Shown here in pieces: positions 16,509-25,041 of a stretch of 64,000 bases of DNA. Under the pieces are notes generated by a model, which saw nothing but the letters and a program-made list of their open reading frames with translations, did no database searches and was not told where the DNA came from. The first letter of the stretch is position 1. The number at the start of each line of letters is the position of its first letter. The DNA comes from Gp6-AA40 sp035711805 (GTDB lineage: Bacteria; Acidobacteriota; Vicinamibacteria; Vicinamibacterales; UBA2999): contig DASTBV010000088.1 of assembly GCA_035711805.1 (NCBI GenBank), positions 11,256-75,255 of the forward strand. The letters run 5' to 3'. The position numbers were made by a program, and so were the translations under genes.

Positions 16509-17902
16509 CCAAGTCAAAAGGCAAAAGGCAAAAGGCAAAAGTAAAGGCAAGAGTAAAGGCAAAGGAGGCCCTCCTGTTGACTCTTTTGACTTTTGCCTTT
16601 TGCCTTTTGACTTTCAGCCTCCAGGCGGAGCGGTTCGGCTATCCGCCCGGGGAATTCACGGCCCGGCGCGAGCGTCTCATCACGGCGCTTCGAGCGCAAG
16701 CGCCCGAGCGCGGCACCGTGATCCTCTTCGGCGCGAGCACGGCCACGCCCGGCGTGCGGTTCCGGCAGGACCACGATTTCTACTATCTGACCGGCAGCGA
16801 GGCGCTCAACGCGGTGCTCGTCATGGACGTGCCGAGCGGCGACGCGCACATCTTCATGCCGAAGCTCTCGGCAACGCAGGTGCAGTTCAACGGCGGCAAC
16901 TGGCTCGATGAGAGCGACGCCGCGAAGAAATACGGGTTCGCATCGGTCCAGCCGGTGTCTGGCCTGCTGGAGTTTCTGGCGAAGCGTCGCGCCGAGGCGC
17001 CGAGCGGCACGATGTGGGTGCGTCTGTCGGATCGCGACGAGATCGACCAGAGCCGCGGGGAGGTCCGGACCGGGATCGCGCGGCGGCGGGCCAATCCGTT
17101 CGCGCAGTTCCCGACCGAAGACGGCGCCCGCGCCGCGGCCCTGCGCGCCGAGTTCACGTCCGCCGACTTCCGCGACGTCACGCCGCACCTCGATCGGCTG
17201 CGGCTGATCAAGTCCGCCCGCGAGATCGAGATCCTGCGCTACAACGGCCGCATCAGCGCCGAGGCAATGGTGCGCGCGATCAGGGCGGCGGCGCCCGGCA
17301 AGTTCGAGTACGAGCTCGAAGCCGAAGCCACCGGGTGGCTGATCAAACACGGCCTCCAGGCCGCCGCCTACCCGGCCATCGTCGGCTCCGGACCGATGGG
17401 CAACCAGTGGCATTACCAGGACAACGGCCGCCAGATGAAAGCCGGCGAGCTGATCGTCATGGACTACGCCGGGTCGCTGGACTACCTGACGGTGGACATC
17501 ACGCGAACGTGGCCGGTATCCGGCCGGTTCACGGATCAACAGCGCCGGGCCTACGACGCCGTGCTGGCGACGCAGAAAGCGATCATCGCCGCCATCAAGC
17601 CAGGCGCCGCCCGCATCGTCGTCCGGCGGATAGCCGAGGACACGATGCGCCAGCAGGGCTTCGACCCGCGGTATGCGAACTCAGGGCATTACGTCGGGTT
17701 GTCCGTGCACGACGTGGGCGACTCGAACCTGCCGTTTGCCGAGGGGATGGTGCTGGCCATCGAGCCAATCATCGATCTCCCCGATCAGCAGCTGCACGTG
17801 CGGATCGAGGATACGGTGCTGGTGACCGCCACGGGCGCGGAGGTGCTCAGCACCGCAGTACCGAAGGAAGTCAATGATCTGCTGGCGCTGCTGAAGCGCT
17901 AG
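16484..17902 (+). CDS. Exported Xaa-Pro aminopeptidase (M24B, aminopeptidase P)
   Basis: 472-aa metallopeptidase that removes N-terminal residues preceding proline. An N-terminal AMP_N domain (from YPPGEFTARRERL, ~residue 52) precedes the pita-bread domain, with metal ligands in MDYAGSLDYLTVDITRTWP (two Asp), HYVGLSVHDVGD (His), AIEPII (Glu) and RIEDTVLV (Glu). The first ~48 residues are unusual: a Lys/Arg-rich stretch followed by a Leu/Phe-rich hydrophobic stretch ending in SLQA-ER, which reads as a long signal peptide. These two stretches are the opposite arms of an inverted repeat. ATG 16484 overlaps prmA; TTG 16577, 8 nt after a GGAGG, is an alternative start that would drop the basic region. 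Confidence 0.9.
   Translation: MDMSDAHLTKSKGKRQKAKVKARVKAKEALLLTLLTFAFCLLTFSLQAERFGYPPGEFTARRERLITALRAQAPERGTVILFGASTATPGVRFRQDHDFYYLTGSEALNAVLVMDVPSGDAHIFMPKLSATQVQFNGGNWLDESDAAKKYGFASVQPVSGLLEFLAKRRAEAPSGTMWVRLSDRDEIDQSRGEVRTGIARRRANPFAQFPTEDGARAAALRAEFTSADFRDVTPHLDRLRLIKSAREIEILRYNGRISAEAMVRAIRAAAPGKFEYELEAEATGWLIKHGLQAAAYPAIVGSGPMGNQWHYQDNGRQMKAGELIVMDYAGSLDYLTVDITRTWPVSGRFTDQQRRAYDAVLATQKAIIAAIKPGAARIVVRRIAEDTMRQQGFDPRYANSGHYVGLSVHDVGDSNLPFAEGMVLAIEPIIDLPDQQLHVRIEDTVLVTATGAEVLSTAVPKEVNDLLALLKR
16511..16613. repeat. AT-rich inverted repeat forming the 5' end of the aminopeptidase gene
   Basis: Arms at 16511-16541 and 16583-16613 are reverse complements in 30 of 31 positions and are built of repeated GGCAAAA units. 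Between them lie further AAGGC units and GGAGG. One arm encodes the basic n-region and the other the hydrophobic core of the predicted signal peptide. Composition and unit structure resemble the hrcA-grpE repeat. Confidence 0.88.
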
Positions 17903-17957
17903 CGCGTCTCGATGGTCGTACCCCGGGGGTGTCGCCTTCTTTCGAGGAGCGGACGCG

Positions 17958-18053
17958 ATGCGGACACAACGCCTGTTCAGTGCTGTCCTGATCATTGCGT
18001 CAGTCGTGGCAAGTCGTGGAACGCTGGCCTAGGCGCCCCGGTTCACGCCGCCG
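17958..18053 (+). pseudogene. Relic of a second aminopeptidase P-like secreted protein
   Basis: ATG 17958, preceded by GAGGAG, opens a clean 24-residue signal peptide (MRTQRLFSAVLIIASVVASR, then GTLA) that stops at TAG 18030-18032. Reading through gives APRFTPPGEFRPRS, which resembles the mature start of the neighbouring aminopeptidase (ERFGYPPGEFTARR). TAG stands where CAG (Gln) would complete the usual AQA junction. Homology fades after ~18053, and the rest of 18054-18196 shows nothing recognisable. It is probably the 5' stub of a decayed paralogue left by tandem duplication. Confidence 0.6.
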
Positions 18054-18196
18054 GGTGAATTCCGTCCGCGATCGACGTCGTCCTGCGGTCCGTTGAGGGC
18101 GGCGAGACCGGCGCTGCGTGACTGGCGGCGCAGGAGTTCACCACCTCGCCACGGCCGCTGATCACCGCTCGACAGAGATATGCTGGGGCATCTCCC

Positions 18197-19435
18197 ATGG
18201 ACGACGCGAATGTTGCGCTCGTGTTGAGCGGCGGCGGCGCTCGTGCCGCCTATCAGGTCGGCCTGCTGCGATATATCGCGTCACGCTACCCGAACTTCGC
18301 GCCCGGCATCCTGACCGGCGTGTCGGCCGGGGGCATCATCGCGACGGGTCTGGCGTCGCGCGAGGGCAGCTTTGGCGACGCGGTGTCCCGGCTTCACGAG
18401 TCATGGCGGGCTCTGCGAATCGAGGACGTGTTTCGGGTCGATCCGGGCGATCTCGCGTCGCGCGTCACGCGGTGGGGGTTTCGCCTCGTGTCAGCCGGTG
18501 CACCAGGGACTCCGCGGACGCGGAGCCTGCTGGATACGGCGCCGCTGCGCGAGCTGTTGACTCGCACGCTGGCACCCGCGCCCGATGGCACGCTTCCCCT
18601 CATCGCCCGCAACCTCGACGCTGGTACGCTCCGCGCCATCGCATTGACCGCCTCGAGCTATACGACCGGTCAGTCGGTCACCTGGGTGCAGAGTGCCGAA
18701 GGCTGCAGAGTCATGACCTGGGAGCGTCCGCAGCACCGAAGCCTGGACGGGAGCCTGCGCGTGGACCACGTGATGGCGTCGGCGGCGCTGCCGTTCTTCT
18801 TCCCGGCCGTGGAGGTCGATGGCGCCTGGTACGGCGACGGCGGCATCAGGCTCACCGCACCGCTGTCGCCCGCGCTACACCTGGGCGCGCGGAAGATCCT
18901 CGCGGTGTCGACGCGATATCCACGCGGGCGCGACGAGACCGCTCCACCCGCCATCGGCGGCTATCCACCGCCCGCCCAGGTCGCGGGCGTGCTGCTCAAC
19001 GCCATCTTTCTCGACCTCCTCGACGCCGACGCGTTGCGCCTCGAACAGCTCAACGCGCTGATCGATCGACTGCCGCGCGGCGCGCGCGACGGCCTTCGGC
19101 CCGTCGAGCTGCTCGTCCTACGGCCGTCAATCGATCTCGGCCGGCTCGCGAACGAGTTCGAGGCGGACCTTCCACGCACCTTCCGGTTCCTCGTCCGCGG
19201 CCTCGGCAGCCGCGAGACGCGATCGAACGACATGCTCAGCCTGTTGATGTTCCAGCCCGACTACATCGCGCGGGCCATCGACCTCGGCGAAAGCGACGCG
19301 CGGGCGCACAGCGGGGACATCGACGCGTTTCTCAGGAAGGAGGTCGAATCGCGCGAGGCGATTCGAGACAAGCTCGTGCGTTATCTCGGCGTGTTCCGGA
19401 ACAGGCGACGAATGCGCTTCCGGCAACAGGCGTAA
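18197..19435 (+). CDS. Patatin-like phospholipase
   Basis: 412-aa lipid acyl hydrolase with a Ser-Asp dyad. The oxyanion motif is LSGGGARAAYQVG (residues ~11-23), the nucleophile elbow GVSAGG (Ser43), and the dyad Asp lies in WYGDGGIR (~214). The C-terminal third (~300-412) is charged and without recognised motifs. No signal peptide is visible, so it is cytosolic or peripheral. It is convergent with the aminotransferase gene. Bacterial patatins act on membrane or host phospholipids; the specificity here is unknown. Confidence 0.9.
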   Translation: MDDANVALVLSGGGARAAYQVGLLRYIASRYPNFAPGILTGVSAGGIIATGLASREGSFGDAVSRLHESWRALRIEDVFRVDPGDLASRVTRWGFRLVSAGAPGTPRTRSLLDTAPLRELLTRTLAPAPDGTLPLIARNLDAGTLRAIALTASSYTTGQSVTWVQSAEGCRVMTWERPQHRSLDGSLRVDHVMASAALPFFFPAVEVDGAWYGDGGIRLTAPLSPALHLGARKILAVSTRYPRGRDETAPPAIGGYPPPAQVAGVLLNAIFLDLLDADALRLEQLNALIDRLPRGARDGLRPVELLVLRPSIDLGRLANEFEADLPRTFRFLVRGLGSRETRSNDMLSLLMFQPDYIARAIDLGESDARAHSGDIDAFLRKEVESREAIRDKLVRYLGVFRNRRRMRFRQQA

Positions 19436-19501
19436 GCTCACGGTATGCGTCTTCTGCTCGCTGTCTGATCCTGAACGGATGCGGGTCAGGCCGGCCTGTC
19501 G

Positions 19502-20680
19502 TTATGTCCGCACGGCAGCCCACCGCTCCGACACCTTCCGGATCCGGTCGAGCGCGTCCTGGATGTTCTCCAGCGACGCCGCGTAGCTGAATCGCAGGTA
19601 GCCGTCGCCGTAGCTGCCGAACGCCGTGCCGCTCAGGCAGGCGACGCCGGCGTCGTTGAGCAGCATGTCCGCCAGTTCCTTGCTCGACAGGCCCGTCCCG
19701 CTGACGTTCGGGAAGACATAGAACGCGCCATCCGGCACCACGCACCGGAATCCGGGAATCTCGTTCAGGCCCTTCACGATCACGTCGCGGCGCCGCCGGA
19801 ACTCGGCGACCATGCGATCGACGTCGTCCTGGGGCCCCGTCAGCGCCGCCAGGCCGGCGCGCTGCGTGAAGCTCGCCGTGCACGAGTTCGAGTTGACCAT
19901 CAGCTTGTCGACCGCATCGGCCAGCCACAGCGGCATCACGCCGTAGCCGAGCCGCCAGCCGGTCATCGAATAGGTCTTCGAGAACCCGTCGAGGATGACC
20001 GTCTTCTCGAGCATGCCCGGGAACTGGGTGATGGACGAAGGCTCGACGCCGTAGCAGATGCGCGAATAGATCTCGTCGCTGAGCACGAGCACGTCGCGCT
20101 CGCGAAGCATCTCGGCCATCTTCGCCAGGTCGTCGCGCGGAATCATGCCGCCGGTGGGATTGGCCGGCGAATTGAGGACGACCATCTTCGTCTTCGGCGA
20201 CAGCTTCTGCCGGAACGTGTCGAGGTCGAACGAGAAGCCGCGGCTCTCGACGAGCGGGATCGGCACCGGCGTCGCGCCGAGGAAGTTGATCATCGACTCG
20301 TAGATCGGGAACGACGGGTTCGGATAGATGACTTCATCGCCCGGCTCGAGCACCGCCATCATCGTGAAGAACATGATCGGCTTGCCGCCGGGCACAACCA
20401 TCACGTTCCTGCCGGTGACGCTGATGCCGCGGCTGCGCGAGATGTATTCGGCGATGGCGTCGCGGAAATCCGGGAACCCGGGGGTCGGTCCGTATCCGGT
20501 CCAGCCCTCGTCGAGCGCCTTCTGCCCTGCCTCGATGACGTGGCGCGGCGTCGGAAAATCCGGTTGGCCGATTTCGAGATGAACGATCTTCTTTCCTTGT
20601 GCCTCCAGCGCGCGGGCGCGCTGCAGCACCTCGAACGCGGACTCGATTCCGATCCGCGTCATCCGTTCAGCGATTCTCAT
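19502..20680 (-). CDS. PLP-dependent class I aminotransferase (aspartate/alanine type)
   Basis: 392-aa fold-type I aminotransferase. Features are HLEIGQPDFPTP near the N-terminus, GYGPTPGFPDFRDAIA, VLNSPANPTGG (PLP-contacting Asn), VLSDEIYSRICYG (PLP-binding Asp and Tyr) and GFSKTYSMTGWRLGY with the Schiff-base Lys at ~233. The C-terminus has FRFSYA with the substrate-carboxylate Arg. Such enzymes interconvert aspartate, alanine or aromatic amino acids with 2-oxoacids, and the exact acceptor is not predictable. It is monocistronic; a double hairpin separates it from the upstream gene. Confidence 0.93.
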   Translation of the reverse strand: MRIAERMTRIGIESAFEVLQRARALEAQGKKIVHLEIGQPDFPTPRHVIEAGQKALDEGWTGYGPTPGFPDFRDAIAEYISRSRGISVTGRNVMVVPGGKPIMFFTMMAVLEPGDEVIYPNPSFPIYESMINFLGATPVPIPLVESRGFSFDLDTFRQKLSPKTKMVVLNSPANPTGGMIPRDDLAKMAEMLRERDVLVLSDEIYSRICYGVEPSSITQFPGMLEKTVILDGFSKTYSMTGWRLGYGVMPLWLADAVDKLMVNSNSCTASFTQRAGLAALTGPQDDVDRMVAEFRRRRDVIVKGLNEIPGFRCVVPDGAFYVFPNVSGTGLSSKELADMLLNDAGVACLSGTAFGSYGDGYLRFSYAASLENIQDALDRIRKVSERWAAVRT

Positions 20681-20702
20681 GGGGTCGATTCCTCAGTCCC
20701 GT

Positions 20703-20751
20703 GGGGCGCGCCTTGTCAGGCGCGCCCGGCGGACGTGACAACGTCCGCCCC
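20703..20751. repeat. Composite palindrome with two GC-rich hairpins
   Basis: Stem 1 is GGGCGCGCC (20704-20712) with GGCGCGCCC (20719-20727). Stem 2 is GGCGGACGT (20728-20736) with ACGTCCGCC (20741-20749). The outer flanks GTGGGGC and GCCCCAC pair as well, so the whole can fold as a cruciform. It lies downstream of the sugar dehydrogenase gene and may end its transcript, though no T-tract follows. The form suggests a dispersed REP-like element. Confidence 0.7.
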
Positions 20752-20765
20752 ACGATCGTATGCGA

Positions 20766-22106
20766 TTACTTCGCGGGTTCGATACGGAGAAGCGCGGCGT
20801 TGTCCTCTTCCGTCAGCACGTAGAGATATCCATCCGGCCCCTGCCGCACGTCGCGGATGCGCTGCTGCAGTTCGCGGAGCATCGGCTCACGCCTGATCTC
20901 TTCCCACTTCTCGTTGAATTCGATCCGCTGCATGTGTCCGGTGCGCGGCGACTCGCCCTGGCGCAGGCCGCCGACGAACACATTCCGCTTCCAGCCCGGG
21001 AACACGTCGCCGGTATAGAACGTCAGGCCGGAGACGGCGATTGAGGGAATCCAGATGACGACCGGCTCCTCCATCTCCGGCCGCGACGTCCCGAGACGCG
21101 GCCCCATGTAATTGCGGCCGTAACTGACGATCGGCCAGCCGTAATTCCTCCCGGCCCTGATCACGTTGATCTCGTCGCCGCCGTTCGGCCCCTGCTCGCC
21201 GGCCCACAGCTCCCCTGTTTCGGGATTGAGGGCCATGCCCAGCTGCGTGCGGTGCCCCATCGAAAAGATTTCCGGCTTGTATCCGGCGCGCCCGACAAAC
21301 GGGTTGTCCGGCGGGACGGTGCCGTCGTCGCGAAGCCGCAGCACCTTGCCGCGATAGTCGTTCGGATTCTGCGGCGGGCCGTCCGAGGTTTCGTCGGCGT
21401 TGCCGGACGACATGAAGATGGTGCCGTCCTTCGCGAAAACGATGCGCGAGGCCGACGCGTTGATATGCGTGTTGAAGATGTCACGAACATCAGTGAGCGC
21501 CTTGCCGTCGAACGTGCCGCGCCCGAGCACGAGTTCGAACGGCTGAGCGACGCCACGGCCGCCGCGTCCTGCCTGCGCGCCTGCGGCCGGCGGATTCGCC
21601 GCGGGCGCCGCGCCCGCCACCGCCACCGGCTTGTGGTACGTGAAGTAGACCCACCGGTTCTTGGCGAACTGCGGGTGCAGCGCGATGTCGAGCAAGCCGT
21701 TCAGGCCGCTGGCGGCAATCGCAGGGAGCCCTGAAATCGGGGCGGGATCAACGGCGCCGTTGCGGACGATGCGCAGCCGTCCTGCGCGCTCGGTGACCAG
21801 GATGCTGCCGTCGGGCAGAAACGCCATCGCCCACGGGTGGGACAATCCCTTCATCACCGTGAGGCGCAGATCCCGGTGCGCGGGAACGGCGGACTGCACC
21901 ATGATCGGGCCGTCAGGCAGCGGCGGCGCCGGCCAGTTGATCGCCGGCGGCGCAAAGGCAGCGGCGCCCCGTCCGCCCTGCCTGTCGCCCGCAGCCCCGC
22001 CCTGGGCCGCTTGCCCTTGTGCAGGCTGCTGTGCAACGAGGCCGCTTGTCGCGATCAGGGCGACGACGACGAGCGCCAGGATTGCCGCGAGAAGGCGATG
22101 GTTCAT
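20766..22106 (-). CDS. PQQ-dependent sugar dehydrogenase (soluble glucose/sorbosone type)
   Basis: 446-aa secreted six-blade beta-propeller oxidoreductase. A signal peptide (~1-26) and a low-complexity Gln/Ala/Gly stretch (~27-55) precede GLSHPWAMAFLPDGSILVTE, GLNGLLDIALHPQFAKN, a His in THINASASRIVF, MGHRTQLGMALNP and GEQGPNGGDEINVI, all hallmarks of the GSDH family, in which the His and Asp contact PQQ and calcium. An Ala/Gly-rich insertion (~180-205) interrupts a blade. Its start lies 12 nt after the stop of the heme/ankyrin gene, so the two form an operon. No PQQ biosynthesis genes are in the window. Confidence 0.88.
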   Translation of the reverse strand: MNHRLLAAILALVVVALIATSGLVAQQPAQGQAAQGGAAGDRQGGRGAAAFAPPAINWPAPPLPDGPIMVQSAVPAHRDLRLTVMKGLSHPWAMAFLPDGSILVTERAGRLRIVRNGAVDPAPISGLPAIAASGLNGLLDIALHPQFAKNRWVYFTYHKPVAVAGAAPAANPPAAGAQAGRGGRGVAQPFELVLGRGTFDGKALTDVRDIFNTHINASASRIVFAKDGTIFMSSGNADETSDGPPQNPNDYRGKVLRLRDDGTVPPDNPFVGRAGYKPEIFSMGHRTQLGMALNPETGELWAGEQGPNGGDEINVIRAGRNYGWPIVSYGRNYMGPRLGTSRPEMEEPVVIWIPSIAVSGLTFYTGDVFPGWKRNVFVGGLRQGESPRTGHMQRIEFNEKWEEIRREPMLRELQQRIRDVRQGPDGYLYVLTEEDNAALLRIEPAK

Positions 22107-22118
22107 GACGGTGCTCCC

Positions 22119-23960
22119 TCAACGCGACAACGCGTCAATCAGTTCCGTATGCCCGTACTTCCGCGCGAGATCGAGGGCGGTGAGTCCGTCCTTGTTTCTG
22201 GCGTCGGCCCGGGCACCGGACTTCAGCAGCAGCTCGATCATCGCCGGGTCGCCGAAGTCCATCGACGCGGCCCAGAGCAGCGGCGTCATCCCCATCTTGT
22301 CCACGACGTTGACGTTGGCGCCCCGCCCGATCAACTCCTGCGCCATGCTCACTTCGTTGTTCAGCGCGGCCCGTCCGAGCATCGTGATGCCGTTGCCGTC
22401 GGCAAACTCGATCGGCGTGCCGAGATCGAACAGCGCCCGCGCGACGTCGGCGTCGCCAAACTTGAACGCGCCGAGCAGCGGCGTCGTCCGCGACGTGCCG
22501 ATGAGCAGCATCGGCTCGTCGATCTTCGCGCCCGCATCGTGCAGCCGCTTCAGCGCCGCCGCATTGCCGGCGTAGGACGCGAGGAAAAACGGATTGGCGT
22601 TGAAGACCGGCGCGCCGCCTTCGGCTGGGGGGCCGACCTGGGCGCCGCGATCGAGCAGCAGGTTGATCGCGGGGACGGAATCCTGGAACTGCGCGGCAAC
22701 CATCAGCGCGCTGAACCGGGTCTGCGCCCGGGCGTTGACGTTGGCGCCCCGATCGAGCAGCAACCGCATCTTCTCGACGTCAGGCGCCGCCGCCATCAGC
22801 GCGGTCGTGCCGCCGGACTTCGTGGCCACGTTCGGGTTCAGGCCTTGATCGAGCAGGCGCCGCACGTCGGCAACCGACCCAAACACCACCGTCTCGATCC
22901 ACGGCTCAACGTTGGCGGGCATCGTCTCGGGCAACGGCGGGGCCGTCACCGGTCGCGTCGGCGGCAGCGCATACGCCAGTGCCATCACCGCCCAGGCGGC
23001 ACCGGTCATGGAAATGAACTGATCGTGCCCGTCCGGGTAGCCCGCATCGAAGTACGGCGGACTGAGCGGTGCCGGCGGGTTCAGGCGCGACTTCACGCGC
23101 CAGGAACCATCAGCGGCCTGCGTCTTCACCAGATACTCGACGCCGCGGCTCCAACCCGGATCGATCTCGCCAACGCCCCCTTCCCGCAAGGCGACCAGCG
23201 CCTGCGCGGTCGCGTAGACGTCGCTGTCGCGTCCGGGGAGCGCGCCCCACCCGCCGTCGGGCCGCTGCGCCGCCTTCAGCTCGCGGGCGAAACGCTGCAG
23301 CGTATTTCGATCCGCTCCGGCCCATTTCAGGCCGATGATTCGGTACGCGTGCTCCTCCGTGGACCGCACCGGACGGCTTTCGAGAAACTTCCGCGCCCGC
23401 GCCACCGCCGCGGCAGCCGCGGACTTCTGGCTGGCGTGGTGATAGACCTGAACCGCCCGCAGGCCGAGCGCGGCCATCGTGAACCGGCTGTAGGAGGACG
23501 GCGGACGCTGATGGAAGCCGTCCCAGTCCCCGTCGCGGTTCTGGCGCGAGATCAGGAGACGCGCGTAGAGCGCCGCGCCAAGGTTCGGCGGCACGCCGGC
23601 CGCATGTGCCGCCACCAGGCGGTACGCATCGTCCATCGCCGGCTCGATGACGTACGAGTACTGAATCGCGCGATCGATGTCCGCGAAGGTAAACGCCTTG
23701 ACGGCGTCGGCGCGCGCGATCGCTTCGTCCACCGGGATACCGCGCTCGCGGGCGGCGCGGTACGCCAGAGCCGGCTGATACTGGTGATGGCACGACGCAC
23801 ACACCTGCTTGTTGGCCGTATACCAGCCCGATTGAGCCTTTTGAATGGCCGCGACTCCCTTTGTGGCCGCCGCGCGCACATGGGTGTCGTCTCCGCCCTG
23901 TGCACTGGCGAGAGCCGGGATCACGAGGAGCGCCAGCCCGCCGAAAAACCGCTTCATCAT
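22119..23960 (-). CDS. Heme-motif/terpene-cyclase-like/ankyrin fusion protein
   Basis: 613-aa exported protein. After a signal peptide (~1-20) comes a c-type heme motif, CASCHH (~53-58). The middle (~60-330) is an alpha-toroid of the prenyltransferase/squalene-cyclase type, seen from the QW-like repeats QNRDGDWDGF, QRPDGGWGAL and QAADGSWRV. The C-terminal half (~350-613) has seven or so ankyrin repeats, for example RLLLDRGANVNARAQ, ELIGRGANVNVVD and ELLLKSGARADARNKDGLTA. It is not expected to be a true cyclase because the catalytic Asp-rich motif is not seen. Its neighbour is a PQQ sugar dehydrogenase, so an electron-transfer or scaffold role in periplasmic oxidation is possible (inference). 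Confidence 0.82.
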   Translation of the reverse strand: MMKRFFGGLALLVIPALASAQGGDDTHVRAAATKGVAAIQKAQSGWYTANKQVCASCHHQYQPALAYRAARERGIPVDEAIARADAVKAFTFADIDRAIQYSYVIEPAMDDAYRLVAAHAAGVPPNLGAALYARLLISRQNRDGDWDGFHQRPPSSYSRFTMAALGLRAVQVYHHASQKSAAAAAVARARKFLESRPVRSTEEHAYRIIGLKWAGADRNTLQRFARELKAAQRPDGGWGALPGRDSDVYATAQALVALREGGVGEIDPGWSRGVEYLVKTQAADGSWRVKSRLNPPAPLSPPYFDAGYPDGHDQFISMTGAAWAVMALAYALPPTRPVTAPPLPETMPANVEPWIETVVFGSVADVRRLLDQGLNPNVATKSGGTTALMAAAPDVEKMRLLLDRGANVNARAQTRFSALMVAAQFQDSVPAINLLLDRGAQVGPPAEGGAPVFNANPFFLASYAGNAAALKRLHDAGAKIDEPMLLIGTSRTTPLLGAFKFGDADVARALFDLGTPIEFADGNGITMLGRAALNNEVSMAQELIGRGANVNVVDKMGMTPLLWAASMDFGDPAMIELLLKSGARADARNKDGLTALDLARKYGHTELIDALSR

Positions 23961-24027
23961 GGCGAATGAATTCTACAACCGACTTGTCCGCCGTAGCCTC
24001 GCGGCGCGAAGGCGGAAGGGCACGAAG

Positions 24028-24033
24028 TAAAAT
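24028..24033 (+). promoter_or_regulatory. -10 box upstream of the epimerase gene
   Basis: TAAAAT at 24028-24033 ends 12 nt before ATG 24046, predicting a leader of only a few nucleotides. No -35 element is evident. Confidence 0.35.
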
Positions 24034-24045
24034 CAGGGTTCCCAG

Positions 24046-25008
24046 ATGAAACATGCTCTCGTGACGGGAGCTGCCGGATTCATCGGCAGCCATCTCGTGG
24101 ATTCACTCCTCGCCGCCGGCTGGCGTGTGACCGCGTTCGACAACTTCGATTCGTTCTACGACCCCGCGATCAAGGAAGCGAACGTCTGCGCGCACCAGGC
24201 GAACCCCGCCTACCGGCTGGTCCGCGGCGATCTGCTCGACCCCACGGCCATGGCCTCGCTCGCCGGCACGACCTATGACGTCATCGTCCATCTGGCGGCG
24301 CGCCCTGGCGTCCGGCCCTCCATCAAGGATCCGGTCGGTCATCAGAACGTCAACGTGACCGGAACGCAGCTGCTCCTCGAGCTGGCGCGGCGCACCGGCA
24401 CCCGGCAGTTCGTGTTCGGCTCGTCGAGCAGCGTCTACGGCGTCAACCCGCGCGTCCCGTGGCGCGAAGACGACCACGTGCTGCAGCCGATCAGCCCATA
24501 TGCCAGCACCAAGGTCAGCGGCGAGCTGCTCGGACATGTGTACAGCCACCTCTATGGCATGCGTTTCATCGCGCTGCGGTTCTTCACCGTGCATGGTCCG
24601 CGGCAGCGCCCGGACCTGGCCGTTCACAAGTTCGCGGCGCTGATGCTCGCGGGCAAGCCGATTCCGGTGTTCGGCAGCGGCGGGACGAGCCGTGACTACA
24701 CGTTCATCGACGATGTGGTGAATGGAATCCGCGCGGCAATGGAATACACGGCCTCACCGTACGAGGTGATCAATCTCGGCAACACGCGGACGGTGCAGCT
24801 GTCGGAAATGATCGCCGCCCTCGAGCGCGCAACGGGCGTCTCGGCGACGATCGAGCGGCACCCCGAGCAGCCGGGTGAAGTGCCTCGGACGTGGGCGAAC
24901 ATCGACAAGGCGCGGGGCCTGCTCGGTTACAGCCCGAAGACGACGTGCGAAGAGGGCGTGCGGCGCTTCGTCGACTGGCTCCGCCGCCACAAGGAACACG
25001 CACTGTAG
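24046..25008 (+). CDS. NAD-dependent sugar-nucleotide epimerase/dehydratase (extended SDR)
   Basis: 320-aa cytosolic enzyme of the UDP-glucuronate 4-epimerase/UDP-glucose 4-epimerase group. It has the Rossmann motif GAAGFIGSHL (~8-17), HLAARPGVRPS, FGSSSSVYG, catalytic YASTK (Tyr ~152, Lys ~156) and the substrate-loop block FFTVHGPRQRPD. RPGVRPS and GPRQRPD favour UDP-glucuronate 4-epimerase-like activity. It is not embedded in a polysaccharide cluster here. Confidence 0.88.
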   Translation: MKHALVTGAAGFIGSHLVDSLLAAGWRVTAFDNFDSFYDPAIKEANVCAHQANPAYRLVRGDLLDPTAMASLAGTTYDVIVHLAARPGVRPSIKDPVGHQNVNVTGTQLLLELARRTGTRQFVFGSSSSVYGVNPRVPWREDDHVLQPISPYASTKVSGELLGHVYSHLYGMRFIALRFFTVHGPRQRPDLAVHKFAALMLAGKPIPVFGSGGTSRDYTFIDDVVNGIRAAMEYTASPYEVINLGNTRTVQLSEMIAALERATGVSATIERHPEQPGEVPRTWANIDKARGLLGYSPKTTCEEGVRRFVDWLRRHKEHAL

Positions 25009-25041
25009 TCACAACGGACACACAGACACACAGAGAACACG

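Noticed and set aside
18118..19590. 490-codon plus-strand frame overlapping the patatin gene
   Set aside because: The patatin frame carries all active-site motifs; this frame is Arg/Ser-rich and has none.
21837..23969. 710-codon plus-strand frame opposite the ankyrin fusion gene
   Set aside because: Arg-rich shadow of a gene with clear ankyrin and heme motifs on the minus strand.
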